From: Nitrospira_D sp019636945
GTDB lineage: Bacteria; Nitrospirota; Nitrospiria; Nitrospirales; Nitrospiraceae
DNA: 64,000 bases
NCBI RefSeq assembly: GCF_047338595.1
Contig: NZ_JBLFBO010000005.1
Location: 1-64,000 of the forward strand
Direction of reading: 5' to 3'
The notes below the pieces were generated by a model. The model was not told the origin of the DNA. It saw only the letters and a list, made by a program, of their open reading frames with translations, and ran no database searches. The position numbers and the translations under genes are program-made. Every line of letters begins with the position of its first letter. Position 1 is the stretch's first letter. This document shows, piece by piece, positions 8,467 to 18,371 of the stretch.

Positions 8467-8580
8467 CCCCACCCACCTCCCCTGAAATTCGCATCGCGCA
8501 ACTCGAATTGCGACCGACGCTTGAACCAGCTTCATCAATCGTAGTACCATCATGCCATATCGGTATGACGTGAGGAATCC

Positions 8581-8850
8581 ATGAAGGTGCTGTCGCTGAA
8601 GGTGTCTGATACCCTGGATCATCGGCTGGCTCATGCGGCGTCTTCTCGCAAGAGCACCAAGTCCGAGGTGATTCGCGAGGCCCTGGCGGCCTTTCTCGAA
8701 AACGCCGTACAGAGGCAGAGCGTGTCGGCGTTGACGTTGGCCAAGGATCTCGCAGGAAGTATCACCGGACCGGCTGACTTGTCGGTTAATCCCGCTCATC
8801 TGAAACAATTCGGACGCTCGCCCCGGCGCAAGCGGACGGGCGCTCGGTGA
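8581..8850 (+). CDS. Ribbon-helix-helix antitoxin-like protein (VapB type)
   Basis: An 89-residue protein whose first 50 residues (MKVLSLKVSDTLDHRL, then STKSEVIREALAAFLE) form a ribbon-helix-helix DNA-binding fold of the CopG/Arc kind. The rest is a basic tail that would wrap around the toxin. Its stop overlaps the GTG start of the PIN-domain gene by four bases (GTGA), the normal layout of VapBC pairs. By family knowledge it should neutralise the toxin and repress its own operon. A GAGGA ribosome site lies just before the ATG. Confidence 0.75.
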   Translation: MKVLSLKVSDTLDHRLAHAASSRKSTKSEVIREALAAFLENAVQRQSVSALTLAKDLAGSITGPADLSVNPAHLKQFGRSPRRKRTGAR

Positions 8851-9272
8851 CGACGCCGGCTATTCTGTTGGATACCGGCCCGCTGGTTGCCTTTCTCAAT
8901 CGCCGTGACCGGCACCATCAGTGGGCAGTGGCCCAATGGGCTGCTCTGAAACCTCCCTTCTTGACTTGCGAGGCAGTGCTGGCCGAATCTTGTTTCCTGC
9001 TTCGGCGGTCGGCGGGTGGAAGTCAGGCTGTCATGCAATTACTTATTCGTGGGATTGTCACGGTCCCGTTTCATCTGGAAGAAGAGATGCCGGCAGTTGC
9101 GAAGTTGCTCTTTCGATATGCATCCGTCCCCATGTCGCTGGCCGATGCCTGCCTTGTGTCTATGGCCGAACGATATCCATCGGGTATCGTCATGACGTTC
9201 GACCACGACTTCCGGGTTTACCGCAAGCACGGGCGGCAAGCGATTCCTACTCGGATGCCCGCCGACTTGTAG
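8847..9272 (+). CDS. PIN-domain ribonuclease toxin (VapC-like)
   Basis: A 141-residue PIN-domain protein. The four acidic positions of the nuclease site are visible: ILLDTGPLV near the start, CEAVLAESCFL in the middle, SLADACLVSMAE, and MTFDHDF near the end. These bind magnesium and cleave RNA, often a tRNA, in VapC toxins. The GTG start overlaps the stop of the ribbon-helix-helix gene, so the two are co-translated. The pair sits between two copies of the che-cluster repeat and just before the giant kinase gene, at the edge of the chemotaxis block. Confidence 0.8.
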   Translation: MTTPAILLDTGPLVAFLNRRDRHHQWAVAQWAALKPPFLTCEAVLAESCFLLRRSAGGSQAVMQLLIRGIVTVPFHLEEEMPAVAKLLFRYASVPMSLADACLVSMAERYPSGIVMTFDHDFRVYRKHGRQAIPTRMPADL

Positions 9273-9295
9273 CTGAACGGTCAAACGTTAAAGAA

Positions 9296-9395
9296 TTTCG
9301 TGAAGCGTGAAGTGTTCCTGCCGTTGGTTTCACGTTTGAGGTTTCAGGTTTCAAGTTATCGGATAACATGAAACGTGAAACTCGAAACCTGAAGT
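9296..9395 (+). repeat. Composite GTTTCACG palindromic repeat after vapC-like gene
   Basis: TTTCGTGAAGCGTGAAG, then GGTTTCACGTTTGAGGTTTCAGGTTTCAAG, a TTATCGGATAA centre, and CATGAAACGTGAAACTCGAAACCTGAAG. It is a second near-copy of the element at 8350-8466. Confidence 0.85.
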
Positions 9396-9753
9396 TTCTT
9401 ACATTCCCCCTGAGCCTCTCACTCATCATCTCAGCCGACAGAGCCGGGGCGCTGTGAGGCGCACTGCCTGCTCTCCGTTGTTGTTCTAAGGCTATTCGTG
9501 TTGCCAATAGGCCCTATGGACAACGGGCTCCAAAGAGCGTAGATCCTACCGCCATCGTATCGACCGCAACGGAGGCTGAGTGGGTAAGGCTGTACGTCTA
9601 GGCCTGTGTCAAACTCATCAATCACCCGGTCTCCTGTCCCTGGACAGAGTTTCTCTATTAATTCCCTCGGCGATGGGCTTGTCGCAACGGGAAGACCATG
9701 CCGCTCGAGGCGTGTGAGTTGTCATGAGTAAGATGGTTTGGGGAGTCTCTTAA
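9396..9753 (+). other. Gap without a gene upstream of the giant kinase
   Basis: No credible reading frame is seen after the repeat. No clear promoter or terminator could be recognised; GGGAG at 9740-9744 may serve as the ribosome site of the GTG start at 9754. Confidence 0.5.
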
Positions 9754-12700
9754 GTGGCTGATCACACCACACAAAGCGGGCCTATCAAGTCTCGCGCGCA
9801 AGACCAGTGCGAACCGGAAGAGGGCTCGCGCGAAGACGGGCGATCCGCTATGAACCGGCTCGAACAACGGCCATATGCCGAATCTCAATCAGTCATGCTC
9901 GAGGCCGGGACCGCCGTGGAATTGGCCATGGAGGGGATTTCCAAGCTTGACGAGACCGGGCACTATGTCTTTGTAAACCAGCAATATGCAGCGTTATTGG
10001 GCTATCGTCCGGACGAATTAGTCGGTCAATCCTGGGAGATCACGGTCCATCCGGATGACCGACCATCCGTTCTGACGGCATTCGCCAGGATGCTCGAGAT
10101 CGGGAAAGCAGAGGCGGAACTTCGCGGGGTCAAAAGAGACGGAAGCGTCTTTTATAAACATGTGGTGCTGGTCAAGCAAGATGGAGCAGGGAAGAGAATT
10201 CCCGGCCATTTCTGTTTCGTATGGGATGTGACGGAGTCCAAGCGAATTGAAGCGCTTCACGATGCAGAAAAGCAGGCATTGGAGCTGGTGGCGAAGGGGG
10301 AATCCCTTGAGAGCGTACTCGAGTTTGTTTGCCGGGCCGTCGAGAGTCTTGCGTCTCCCATGCGCTGCTCCGTCATGCTGGTTGATGACAACGGGTTGCA
10401 TTTGGTATTGGCGACAGCACCTAACCTCCCAGGTGACTATAATCAGGCGATCAAGAGGATTCCCATCGGACCGGCGATCGGGTCTTGCGGCAGTGCGGCC
10501 TACTATCGAAAACCTGCCATTGCGGCGGACATTGCGAGTGATCCCTTGTGGAAGGACTACGCCTCAGTGGCGCTGACCCATGGCCTGAAAGCCTGTTGGT
10601 CGCTGCCGATCTTGAGTGCTGCCGACGGGCTGCTTGGAACACTCGCCGTCTACCATGACAAGCCGCGAGCGCCGCAGCCGACCGATCTGAAGATCCTTGA
10701 GCGAGTCAGCCGGATAGCGGCTATTGCCATCGAACATGCTCACATGATGGAGGCAGTGAGGGAAGGCCAGGAGCGGTTTCAGGCCGCTGTTCAGGGAGCC
10801 AACGAGGGGATCTGGGATTGGAATCTCGTAACCAACGATGCCTATTTCTCGCCTCGGTGGAAAGCGATGCTTGGCTATGAAGACCATGAAATTTCTCATG
10901 CCTATCAAGAATGGGAATCTCGTTTGCACCGAGAAGATCGCGAGAGAGTGTTGTCCCACCTGTCCGACTACCTTGAGGGGAGAGCTGCACGCTATGAGGT
11001 CGAGTTCCGCCTGCGCAAGAAAGACGGAGTCTATTGCTGGATCAATGCCTGCGGGATCCTGATCCGTGACGCCGCCAACCGGCCCGTTCGTATGGCCGGA
11101 TCTCATACGGATATTACCGAACGCAAACGAGAAGAAGCCCTTCAGGTTGCGGAGAAGCAGACGTTGGAGTTGGTTGCCAAGGGGACGCATCTCAACGAAG
11201 TGCTGACGTTCATGTGCCACGCAATTGAAGCGGTGACGGAGCCCATGCTCTGCTCGGTGATGCAGGTTTCTAAGGACCAGACTGCACTCCTATTCAGTGC
11301 AGGCCCCAGTTTGCCGGAGGAGTATACCTGCCTGCTTACGAACATTCCGATCGGTCCGGCTGCCGGCTCCTGTGGCACTGCCGCCTATCACGGAACTCCT
11401 ATCATCGCGGAAGACATCACGGTTCATCCGCTCTGGGCGAGCTGTGCGCATGTTGCCCTCCGACATGGCTTGCGGGCCTGCTGGTCGCAGCCGATAAAAG
11501 GTTCGACCGGTAGGGTGCTCGGCACGTTGGCTGCCTATTATCGGGAGCCTCGGGTTGCACGACAGGCCGACCTCAGGCTGGTGGAGCGGGTGAGCTCTAT
11601 TGCGGCACTCGCCATCGAGCATGCCTCCATGCTGGAGGCAATCAAGGAAAGCGAGGCGCGGTTCGATGCGTTTATGCGCCATAGTCCGGCGGTCACGTTC
11701 ATCAAGGATAATGCTGGTCATTATGTGTATGTGAACCCGCAGTTCGAAACCTTGGCGAGCCTATCGAGGCAAGAGGCCGAAAGAAAGACCGTGTTTGACT
11801 TCCTGCCGGCGGAGATTGCAACCAGGCTCTCCCAGAACGATAAGACGGTCCTTGCATCGGGTCAGATGCTTGAGAGTGAAGAGTCTCTGCCGGATCCAGA
11901 CGGCACTGTCAGGGATTGGCTCACGATCAAGTTTCCTCTCGATGTTGGGCAACGGCCGTTACTCGGAGGGATTGCGGTCGACATCACTGAGCGGAAGAGG
12001 CTCGAACGAGCGAATCAGGACCAAGCCCATCGCCTTCGTCTGGCGATGGACATTGCCAAACTGGCGACCTGGGATTGGAATATCCTGACCAACCAGGTGA
12101 TCTGGTCGGAGAACTGTGAGGAGGTAAAGGGTCTACCTCACGGTTCATTCGACGGGACGTTTGAAGCCTACCAGCGACTCGTACATCCGGAGGATCTGCC
12201 GAGGCTGGTTGCGGAGATCGAAGGCGCACTCAGCGGTCGGGAACCCTACCGCACGGAACACCGGGTTGTGCCGCCGACAGGGGAGGTGCAGTGGGTCGAA
12301 GGGAACGGGGTGGTGTATCGAGACGAGGGGGGCCGGCCCATTCGGATGGTGGGCACGGTGAGGAACATTACCGAGCAGAAGCGTATGGAACGGGCCCTGC
12401 GGCTGAGCGAGGAGCGGTACGCGAGGGCCACGGCGGTGGGAAGGGTCGGAGTCTGGGAATTGGATGTACAGGCAAGCACCTATTATGGCGACAGAAATCT
12501 CAAAGCGATGTTCGGCTATCAGCCGGACGAGCTCTCAGCCGATCCGTTTGTCTGGCTGAATCTGGTGCATCCGGATGACCAATCCATTGCGATGGCCCAC
12601 TGGCAGCGAATCGTGAGCCGCGAAGCCGACGAGTACAACTATGAATTGCGCATGATCAGGAAAGACGGGACGGTCGTCTGGACCGAGATCCGAGGCCATG

Positions 12701-15531
12701 CCGTTCGCACTGCTGACGGTCAGCTGACGCATCTGATCGGTGCCACTCATGATATCACTGATCGCAAGCAAGGCGAGATGAGTCTCCTGCGTACTCAGTT
12801 CGCGATGGACCAGGCAGTGGATGCAGTCTATTGGATCGATCCGCAGGCGAGAATCCTCTACACCAACGAGGCGGCCAGTGTTATGTTGGGCTATACCAAA
12901 GAGGAATTCTTGCGCATGACGGTCCACGATCTGAATCCTGACTTTACGGCAGAGGTCTGGCCTGGGTGGTGGAAGGAGGTCAGAGAGAAGAAGGTCGTGT
13001 CATTAGAGACGAACCACCTGACGAGAGATGGCCGGGTGGTTCCGATCGATATCCGGGTGGTGTTCCTCGCCTATGGGGGGCAAGAGTTTCACTGTGCCTT
13101 TGTCCGCGATATCACTGCGCAAAAACAAGTCGATCAAGCGCTGCGCGAAAGTCAGGAGCGATTTGAATTGGCCGTCAGCGTCACGTATGACGGGATATGG
13201 GACTGGAATATTCTGACAGGGGAACAGTATTGGTCTGACCATCACCTTGAACTGTTCGGGTTGAGACCTGGTGACCTCACTCCCACCTACGATCTGTGGC
13301 TTTCGCTGGTCCATCCGGATGATGCCGAATTGGTCCGTCAGGCCACCTGTCGTCATCTTGAGACTCGTGCACCGTATGATCTCGAAGTGCGGGTAAGAAT
13401 GAAAGACGGCTCCTATCGCTGGTTCCGTGACCGGGGCCAGGCGGTGTGGGATGCATCCGGCCGTCCGGTGCGCATGGTCGGTTCCATCGCTGATGTCACA
13501 ACACGCAGACAGGCTGAAGAGGCCATCTGGAGAGCCAATGCGGAACTCGAACAGCGGGTCGTGGAGCGGACGAAGGAGTTGGCCACAGCCAATCGGGCGT
13601 TAGAGCTGGAGATCGTTGAACGGAAACGGGTAGAAGACCGACTGCAACGAACCCAGTATGCCGTGGATCATGCCGCCGACCAAATCTTCGTCATCGATTC
13701 GAAGGGATACTTTCTCGACGTGAATGAGTCAGCCTGCCGGCGACTGGGCTATACCAAGGAAGAGTTGCTCACGATGTCGGTGATGGACATCGATCCGGAC
13801 TTTCCGCCTGAAGCCTGGGATGCCTGTTGGGCAGCCGTGACACGAGAGGGACAGCGTCGTATCGAGACGAGACATCGTAGTAAGTCCGGCGAGATCTATC
13901 CGGTTGAGGTAGTCGCGAATTATCTGTATCACGGGGGGCAGGAGCTTGATTGTGCCATTGTCCGCGATGTGACGGAGCGGAAGCGGATCGAGGACCGGCT
14001 GCAACGAACTCAGTATGCCGTCGATCACGCCGCCGACCAAATCTTCGTCATTGGATCGAACGGATACTTTCTCGATGTGAATGAATCAGCCTGCCGCCGA
14101 TTGGGCTATGCGAAAGAGGAACTCTTGACGATGTCGGTGATGGATATCGACGCCGATTGTTCACAGGAGCTATGGATCAAGGTGTGGGCGGAGTTCATCG
14201 AGAAAAAAGGAATGCGGCTGGATCGGCAGCACCGGAGTAAGACGGGCGAGGTCTACCCGGTTGAGGTCTTGGCGAATTACATTGACCATCAGGGACAGGC
14301 GCTCTCCTACGCGATCGTGCGCGATGTGACTGAGCGTCGACAGGCGGAAGCGGCGATCCGCGAGAGCCAACTGCGATACAAGCTGGTGACGGAGGCGACA
14401 TTCGATGCGATCGCACTGCACGACAACGGAGTGCTGCTGGAAGTCAATGCCGGGTTGGAGCAGATGTTCGGTTACGAATCAGGCGAACTGCTCGGACGCT
14501 CGATTCTCGAGCTCGTCGCCGATGAGTCTCGTGATCAGATTGTTCTGAATATGCAGAATGGTGTGGCCGGCCCCTACGAAGCGGTGGGACGACGCAAGGA
14601 CGGGACCACGTTTCTGGGTGAACTTGTGGTCAGACCGTATCATTATTGCGGCAAGGAGGTGCGGTTGGTGGCCGGCCGCGACATTACCCTGCGGAAGCAG
14701 CTGGAACTGCAGCTGGCACGCCATGCCGAAGAGCTCGAGCGCCAGGTTGCGGAACGGACATCAGAGATCGCGAAGCTTGAGGCACAACGGGCACAGACGG
14801 AAAAGCTGGCTGCAGTGGGTCAGATGGCTGCTGCGGTCGCTCACGAGATCAACAATCCGATTGCCGGTATCAGGAACGCCTTTACGCTTGTGAAACAGGC
14901 TGTGGATCCTGCTCATCCTCACTATGAATTTGTCGGGATGATTGATCGGGAAATCACACGTGTCGCATCCATCGTGCAGAATATGTATCAGTTGTACCGG
15001 AAAGAGCCGAGCAAGGCGGAGCCGGTCAATCTGTCGCTGCTCCTACGGGACCTGGAGTCCTTGTTTGCCAAGAGGCTGTCTCAGCTCGGCCAGACATTGG
15101 TCGTGACCCAGGTGCCGCTGAGGTCGAGGCTCCTGGTTCCACAGAGCGACCTGCTGCAAGTGTTGATGAATTTGATTCAGAATGCTCTCGACTCGTCGCG
15201 CGAAGGGGGGACGATCACGTTGAACGTCCGTCAGGATGCGGACATTATACGGATCAGTGTGTCTGATGAAGGGAGCGGTATTCCACCGGACGTGTTGCCG
15301 CACATCTTTGATCCCTTCTTTACGACGAAGACTGAGAAGGGGCAGAAGGGGATGGGGTTGGGTCTCTCCGTGTCCCAGAGTCTCGTGATGGCGATGGGCG
15401 GAAGGATGGAAGTGCAGACTGAACAGGGCGCTGGATCGACCTTCTCGATCATCTTGCCGGAGCCTGCGGCGGGACGCCAGGCCTCCGGTCATCGGAACAT
15501 CATTCAGGAGGTCCTGACACATGAAACATGA
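9754..15531 (+). CDS. Giant multi-PAS/GAF sensor histidine kinase
   Basis: A 1925-residue protein without membrane segments. Order read from the sequence: PAS1 (about 60-165), GAF1, PAS2, GAF2, then PAS3 to PAS10, and a C-terminal kinase core with HisKA (phosphorylated histidine in AHEINNPIAG) and HATPase (NLIQNALDSS, DEGSGIPPD, GMGLGLSVS). The two GAF domains are alike (IPIGPA.GSCG.AAY in both), so PAS-GAF was probably duplicated. PAS8 and PAS9 are near-identical tandem copies 119 residues apart. No receiver is attached; the gene overlaps the next one, a response regulator, by 11 bases, which is its likely partner. The GTG at 9754 was chosen for its GGGAG site; the ATG at 9850 is a possible later start. 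Confidence 0.93.
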   Translation: MADHTTQSGPIKSRAQDQCEPEEGSREDGRSAMNRLEQRPYAESQSVMLEAGTAVELAMEGISKLDETGHYVFVNQQYAALLGYRPDELVGQSWEITVHPDDRPSVLTAFARMLEIGKAEAELRGVKRDGSVFYKHVVLVKQDGAGKRIPGHFCFVWDVTESKRIEALHDAEKQALELVAKGESLESVLEFVCRAVESLASPMRCSVMLVDDNGLHLVLATAPNLPGDYNQAIKRIPIGPAIGSCGSAAYYRKPAIAADIASDPLWKDYASVALTHGLKACWSLPILSAADGLLGTLAVYHDKPRAPQPTDLKILERVSRIAAIAIEHAHMMEAVREGQERFQAAVQGANEGIWDWNLVTNDAYFSPRWKAMLGYEDHEISHAYQEWESRLHREDRERVLSHLSDYLEGRAARYEVEFRLRKKDGVYCWINACGILIRDAANRPVRMAGSHTDITERKREEALQVAEKQTLELVAKGTHLNEVLTFMCHAIEAVTEPMLCSVMQVSKDQTALLFSAGPSLPEEYTCLLTNIPIGPAAGSCGTAAYHGTPIIAEDITVHPLWASCAHVALRHGLRACWSQPIKGSTGRVLGTLAAYYREPRVARQADLRLVERVSSIAALAIEHASMLEAIKESEARFDAFMRHSPAVTFIKDNAGHYVYVNPQFETLASLSRQEAERKTVFDFLPAEIATRLSQNDKTVLASGQMLESEESLPDPDGTVRDWLTIKFPLDVGQRPLLGGIAVDITERKRLERANQDQAHRLRLAMDIAKLATWDWNILTNQVIWSENCEEVKGLPHGSFDGTFEAYQRLVHPEDLPRLVAEIEGALSGREPYRTEHRVVPPTGEVQWVEGNGVVYRDEGGRPIRMVGTVRNITEQKRMERALRLSEERYARATAVGRVGVWELDVQASTYYGDRNLKAMFGYQPDELSADPFVWLNLVHPDDQSIAMAHWQRIVSREADEYNYELRMIRKDGTVVWTEIRGHAVRTADGQLTHLIGATHDITDRKQGEMSLLRTQFAMDQAVDAVYWIDPQARILYTNEAASVMLGYTKEEFLRMTVHDLNPDFTAEVWPGWWKEVREKKVVSLETNHLTRDGRVVPIDIRVVFLAYGGQEFHCAFVRDITAQKQVDQALRESQERFELAVSVTYDGIWDWNILTGEQYWSDHHLELFGLRPGDLTPTYDLWLSLVHPDDAELVRQATCRHLETRAPYDLEVRVRMKDGSYRWFRDRGQAVWDASGRPVRMVGSIADVTTRRQAEEAIWRANAELEQRVVERTKELATANRALELEIVERKRVEDRLQRTQYAVDHAADQIFVIDSKGYFLDVNESACRRLGYTKEELLTMSVMDIDPDFPPEAWDACWAAVTREGQRRIETRHRSKSGEIYPVEVVANYLYHGGQELDCAIVRDVTERKRIEDRLQRTQYAVDHAADQIFVIGSNGYFLDVNESACRRLGYAKEELLTMSVMDIDADCSQELWIKVWAEFIEKKGMRLDRQHRSKTGEVYPVEVLANYIDHQGQALSYAIVRDVTERRQAEAAIRESQLRYKLVTEATFDAIALHDNGVLLEVNAGLEQMFGYESGELLGRSILELVADESRDQIVLNMQNGVAGPYEAVGRRKDGTTFLGELVVRPYHYCGKEVRLVAGRDITLRKQLELQLARHAEELERQVAERTSEIAKLEAQRAQTEKLAAVGQMAAAVAHEINNPIAGIRNAFTLVKQAVDPAHPHYEFVGMIDREITRVASIVQNMYQLYRKEPSKAEPVNLSLLLRDLESLFAKRLSQLGQTLVVTQVPLRSRLLVPQSDLLQVLMNLIQNALDSSREGGTITLNVRQDADIIRISVSDEGSGIPPDVLPHIFDPFFTTKTEKGQKGMGLGLSVSQSLVMAMGGRMEVQTEQGAGSTFSIILPEPAAGRQASGHRNIIQEVLTHET
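13636..14349 (+). repeat. Tandem duplication of one PAS domain (PAS8/PAS9)
   Basis: Two adjacent units of 357 bases (119 codons), starting at 13636 and 13993. Both begin DRLQRTQYAVDHAADQIFVI and share LDVNESACRRLGY.KEELLTMSVMDID. The similarity holds at DNA level too, which marks a recent in-frame duplication. Confidence 0.85.
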
Positions 15532-16324
15532 GTCCCCAAGAATTCTGCTTGCCGATGACGAAGATACGTTTCGACTGTCCACAGCCAAGCTCCTGGAGCA
15601 AGAGGGGTATCAATGCGACTGCGCACAGGACTCTGAGGAAGCGAGTCGGTTATTGACGAATCAACACGACGTGCTCCTCTCCGATATTCGGATGCCGGGT
15701 AATATGCAGTTCGAATTTCTCCACGATATCCGGATGCGGTTTCCCTCGCTCCCCATCGTGCTGGTAACCGGCTATCCCTCCGTGCAAACGGCCGTGGAAG
15801 CGCTCCGATTGTCGTTCACGGACTACTTGCTTAAGCCGGTCGACTGGGGGGAGTTACTTCGAGCCGTCAATCAGGCTGCGGGAAAGTCGCGTATTCTGCG
15901 GATGACGGATGTCGCGCGCGATGAGGCGGATCGAGTCGGGACTGCGCTGGACCATGTCCGGGAGATCCTCTCGAGGCCGGGGACGATGGCCAATGAGCGG
16001 GACCTGGCCTGGTCGATCGAGGCATTTCTCAGTCAAAGTGTCGGACAGATGGCCACGCTGGCGACCGGCCTTCGGACGGTCATCGCGAATCCGTTGACCA
16101 GACAGACCGATGTCGCCGCGGACGTCTGTCGTGTTCTGGACTGTCCGAGACGCGTGGCCTATCGGGAAGCGTTGGAAGGCACGATTGAGGTCCTGGAGAA
16201 GACCAAGTTTGCCTTTCGGTCCAAGGAGCTGGGTTTCTTACGGAGAAAGATCGAGGATTTGCTCAAGACGGATGGAATGGGCGGCGCTGAGTCGACGCCA
16301 AGGGAAGACGGGATCGGAGGATGA
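15521..16324 (+). CDS. Response regulator with novel helical output domain
   Basis: A 267-residue protein with an N-terminal receiver (acidic pair in LLADDEDTF, phosphoacceptor in LLSDIRMPG, threonine in VLVTGYPS, lysine in YLLKPVD). The C-terminal half of about 140 residues is helical and was not recognised; it has no visible helix-turn-helix, ATPase or cyclase motif. The start lies inside the last codons of the giant kinase, so the two are translationally coupled and almost surely form a pair. The output could be a protein-protein signal rather than DNA binding. Confidence 0.85.
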   Translation: MKHESPRILLADDEDTFRLSTAKLLEQEGYQCDCAQDSEEASRLLTNQHDVLLSDIRMPGNMQFEFLHDIRMRFPSLPIVLVTGYPSVQTAVEALRLSFTDYLLKPVDWGELLRAVNQAAGKSRILRMTDVARDEADRVGTALDHVREILSRPGTMANERDLAWSIEAFLSQSVGQMATLATGLRTVIANPLTRQTDVAADVCRVLDCPRRVAYREALEGTIEVLEKTKFAFRSKELGFLRRKIEDLLKTDGMGGAESTPREDGIGG

Positions 16325-16612
16325 AGCGGACTCGGGGACTCCGGCACAGTGGTGCCTGCGTCCGGCTGCGCTTTCTGTTTTCAATTCCAGATCAGATCGC
16401 AGTTTGATACAGTCCAGATAAATTGGTCGAGCGAAAGGCTCGCACCGCCTAGCGGACAGGAATAAGACCTGTCAGTTGATGGCGCATTCCGAGGCTCTTG
16501 TGAAAGAGCGGAGGGGTGCGCCATTTGTGTTATGTGGGGGTTGCACGATCACGCGTGTCAGGCCGGACGCGACGTTCGTGCGTGCCTTCAAACAAGAAGG
16601 GAGCGCCAGTCG

Positions 16613-17896
16613 ATGCCTTGGTTACCGCTTGATCCGGTCCTGCTTCGCCTTGGACTCTATATCAAAATCGATCATGGTTGGATGGAGCATCCCTTCGTCC
16701 GCAATGTCTTTACGGTCTCCTCGCCGACGGAAATCGCGATCATTCGGAAGCACCGTCTCACCAAGCTCCTGTATGACCCCGAACTGTCCCATGCCGATGT
16801 CGTGGAAGCGATTACCAATCCGACCGGTCCTGTGCAGGAGTTCGAAATCGATGCCGAGACGGCGCAGGATGCCGAAGCCGATGAAGCCTCGATTCTGAAG
16901 GAAAAGCACCGGCAGATTCAGAGTGCCCTCGACCATCGCAAGGCGATCGATGAGAACTGCCGCACCTATACCAATGCCGCGAACGAGGTCTCGGTCATGA
17001 TGGCCATGGCCAATGCGGGACAGGCGGATATGCTGCACTCGGCTGAAAAAATCCTGTCGGCCATGACGGGTGTCGTCGAGCAGGGGAAGGTGGCCCTCAG
17101 CCTCGTCTGTGCGGAGAGCCGACCGGAGCCCGGACAGGAGTTGGCGATGCAGGGCATCAACGTCAGTGCGCTGGCCACGCTGACGGCGAAGACGCTCGGC
17201 CTGAGTGCCGAGGAAATCGCACATGTCGGGATGGGAGGGCTGTTCCACAATATCGGCATGAGTCGCGTGCCCTTGGCCGTTCGCGTCAAAAGCGAGGAGG
17301 ATCTGTCTCCGACCGAGACCAAACTGTTGCGCATGTATCCGCAGCTCGGCAAGGAGATTCTTGAAGCGATTTCCGGTGTGCCTGAAGCCGTCGTTGAGAT
17401 CGTCTATCAACACCGGGAATATCTCGACGGTACCGGATTTCCCAAGCGTCTCATTAACGGCGACATTGCCAAGACGGCACGGTTGGTGGGGACGATTGTC
17501 GAGTATAATCTCATCGCCAGCGACCAACGTTCCGCCCGCTACATGGGCCCGGCACAGGCCTTGTCGTATGTGTATACGAAACTCAAGAACAAGTTCGGCC
17601 CGGATGTGGTCGAACCGTTTATTGCCACGGTGACGGTGTTTCCTCCTGGGTCCTTCGTCGAACTGAGCGACGGGAGTTTTGGCCTGGTGTTGAAGAGTAA
17701 TACGCAGGAACGATTGCGGCCCGTCGTCATGCTCTATGAGCGGCAGGCGTCACATGATCAGCCGGCCATCATCGATCTGGCGCGAGAACGTTCGATATCC
17801 ATTGAAAAAGCTCTCGATCCCAAAGGGCTTCCGGACCGGGTGAAAGATGCACTGCTCACGACGAAGCTGCAAGGGTATGTGATCACAGGTAAGTAG
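16613..17896 (+). CDS. DUF3391 / degenerate HD-GYP protein, copy 1
   Basis: A 427-residue protein: an N-terminal DUF3391-type domain (about 1-130, starting MPWLPLDPVLLRLGLYIKID), then a domain with the HD-GYP layout. HD-GYP enzymes hydrolyse cyclic di-GMP with bound metals, but here the metal-binding residues are mostly changed. HDIGK is HNIGM, the later HP is YP, HHE is QHRE, and the D.FDA region reads IVEYNLIAS. DGTGFP, the substrate-side loop, remains. It is probably a binding or regulatory protein rather than an active phosphodiesterase. The frame is open from 16532, but the ATG at 16613 follows AAGAAGGGA and matches the start of the 427-residue paralogue at 20530. Confidence 0.85.
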   Translation: MPWLPLDPVLLRLGLYIKIDHGWMEHPFVRNVFTVSSPTEIAIIRKHRLTKLLYDPELSHADVVEAITNPTGPVQEFEIDAETAQDAEADEASILKEKHRQIQSALDHRKAIDENCRTYTNAANEVSVMMAMANAGQADMLHSAEKILSAMTGVVEQGKVALSLVCAESRPEPGQELAMQGINVSALATLTAKTLGLSAEEIAHVGMGGLFHNIGMSRVPLAVRVKSEEDLSPTETKLLRMYPQLGKEILEAISGVPEAVVEIVYQHREYLDGTGFPKRLINGDIAKTARLVGTIVEYNLIASDQRSARYMGPAQALSYVYTKLKNKFGPDVVEPFIATVTVFPPGSFVELSDGSFGLVLKSNTQERLRPVVMLYERQASHDQPAIIDLARERSISIEKALDPKGLPDRVKDALLTTKLQGYVITGK

Positions 17897-17959
17897 TCAT
17901 CTCAGTCTGCTCTCGCCTGTCCTTGCGAAAGGTGCCTCGTCTCCGCGTCTCCGGGGGAC

Positions 17960-18011
17960 TGAATCCATTTTGATTCTGAATCTATTTGGATTCTGAATCA
18001 AAATGGATTCA
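17960..18011 (+). repeat. Near-perfect 23-bp hairpin after HD-GYP copy 1
   Basis: Left arm 17960-17982 and right arm 17989-18011 are complementary over 23 bases with a single mismatch, around the loop TATTTG. Each arm holds two GATTC/GAATC words. No T-run follows, so it is not a standard terminator; it could still end or stabilise the upstream transcript, or be a binding site. Confidence 0.8.
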
Positions 18012-18371
18012 CCAGGGATAGTATGAGAATTTGGCTCATGCCTCGGTTGTGGCCCTTTGCCAATGTGACGATTGCGCGATGATCCTCGTGTTTACCTGAG
18101 CAGTCGTTGATTCTTCCTCCAGCTTTGTCAGCCCACAATCCGACTCCGTCCAACCCACCGCACGAGATTCCACTCTCTACCGAAGTAAGGAACGGGAATT
18201 GCTCAACGAACTGTGGGTGCACTGCTCAGACCGGTCCTTCTCTTTGTCAACGAGTCGGATGAGATGTGCCACGGTGACTATTGTCACGGTGGCTCTCCGG
18301 TGGCCCTGTCGAGCCTCGGATCGAAGTCCTATAGCAGAGGTGACGCGCTCTTGCCGAATCGCTCCTCGCGC
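18012..18371 (+). other. Gap upstream of the LuxR-type regulator
   Basis: The luxR frame is open back to 18213, but that stretch (MGALLRPVLL...) has no domain character, so it is treated as leader DNA. Nothing else is recognised here. Confidence 0.4.
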
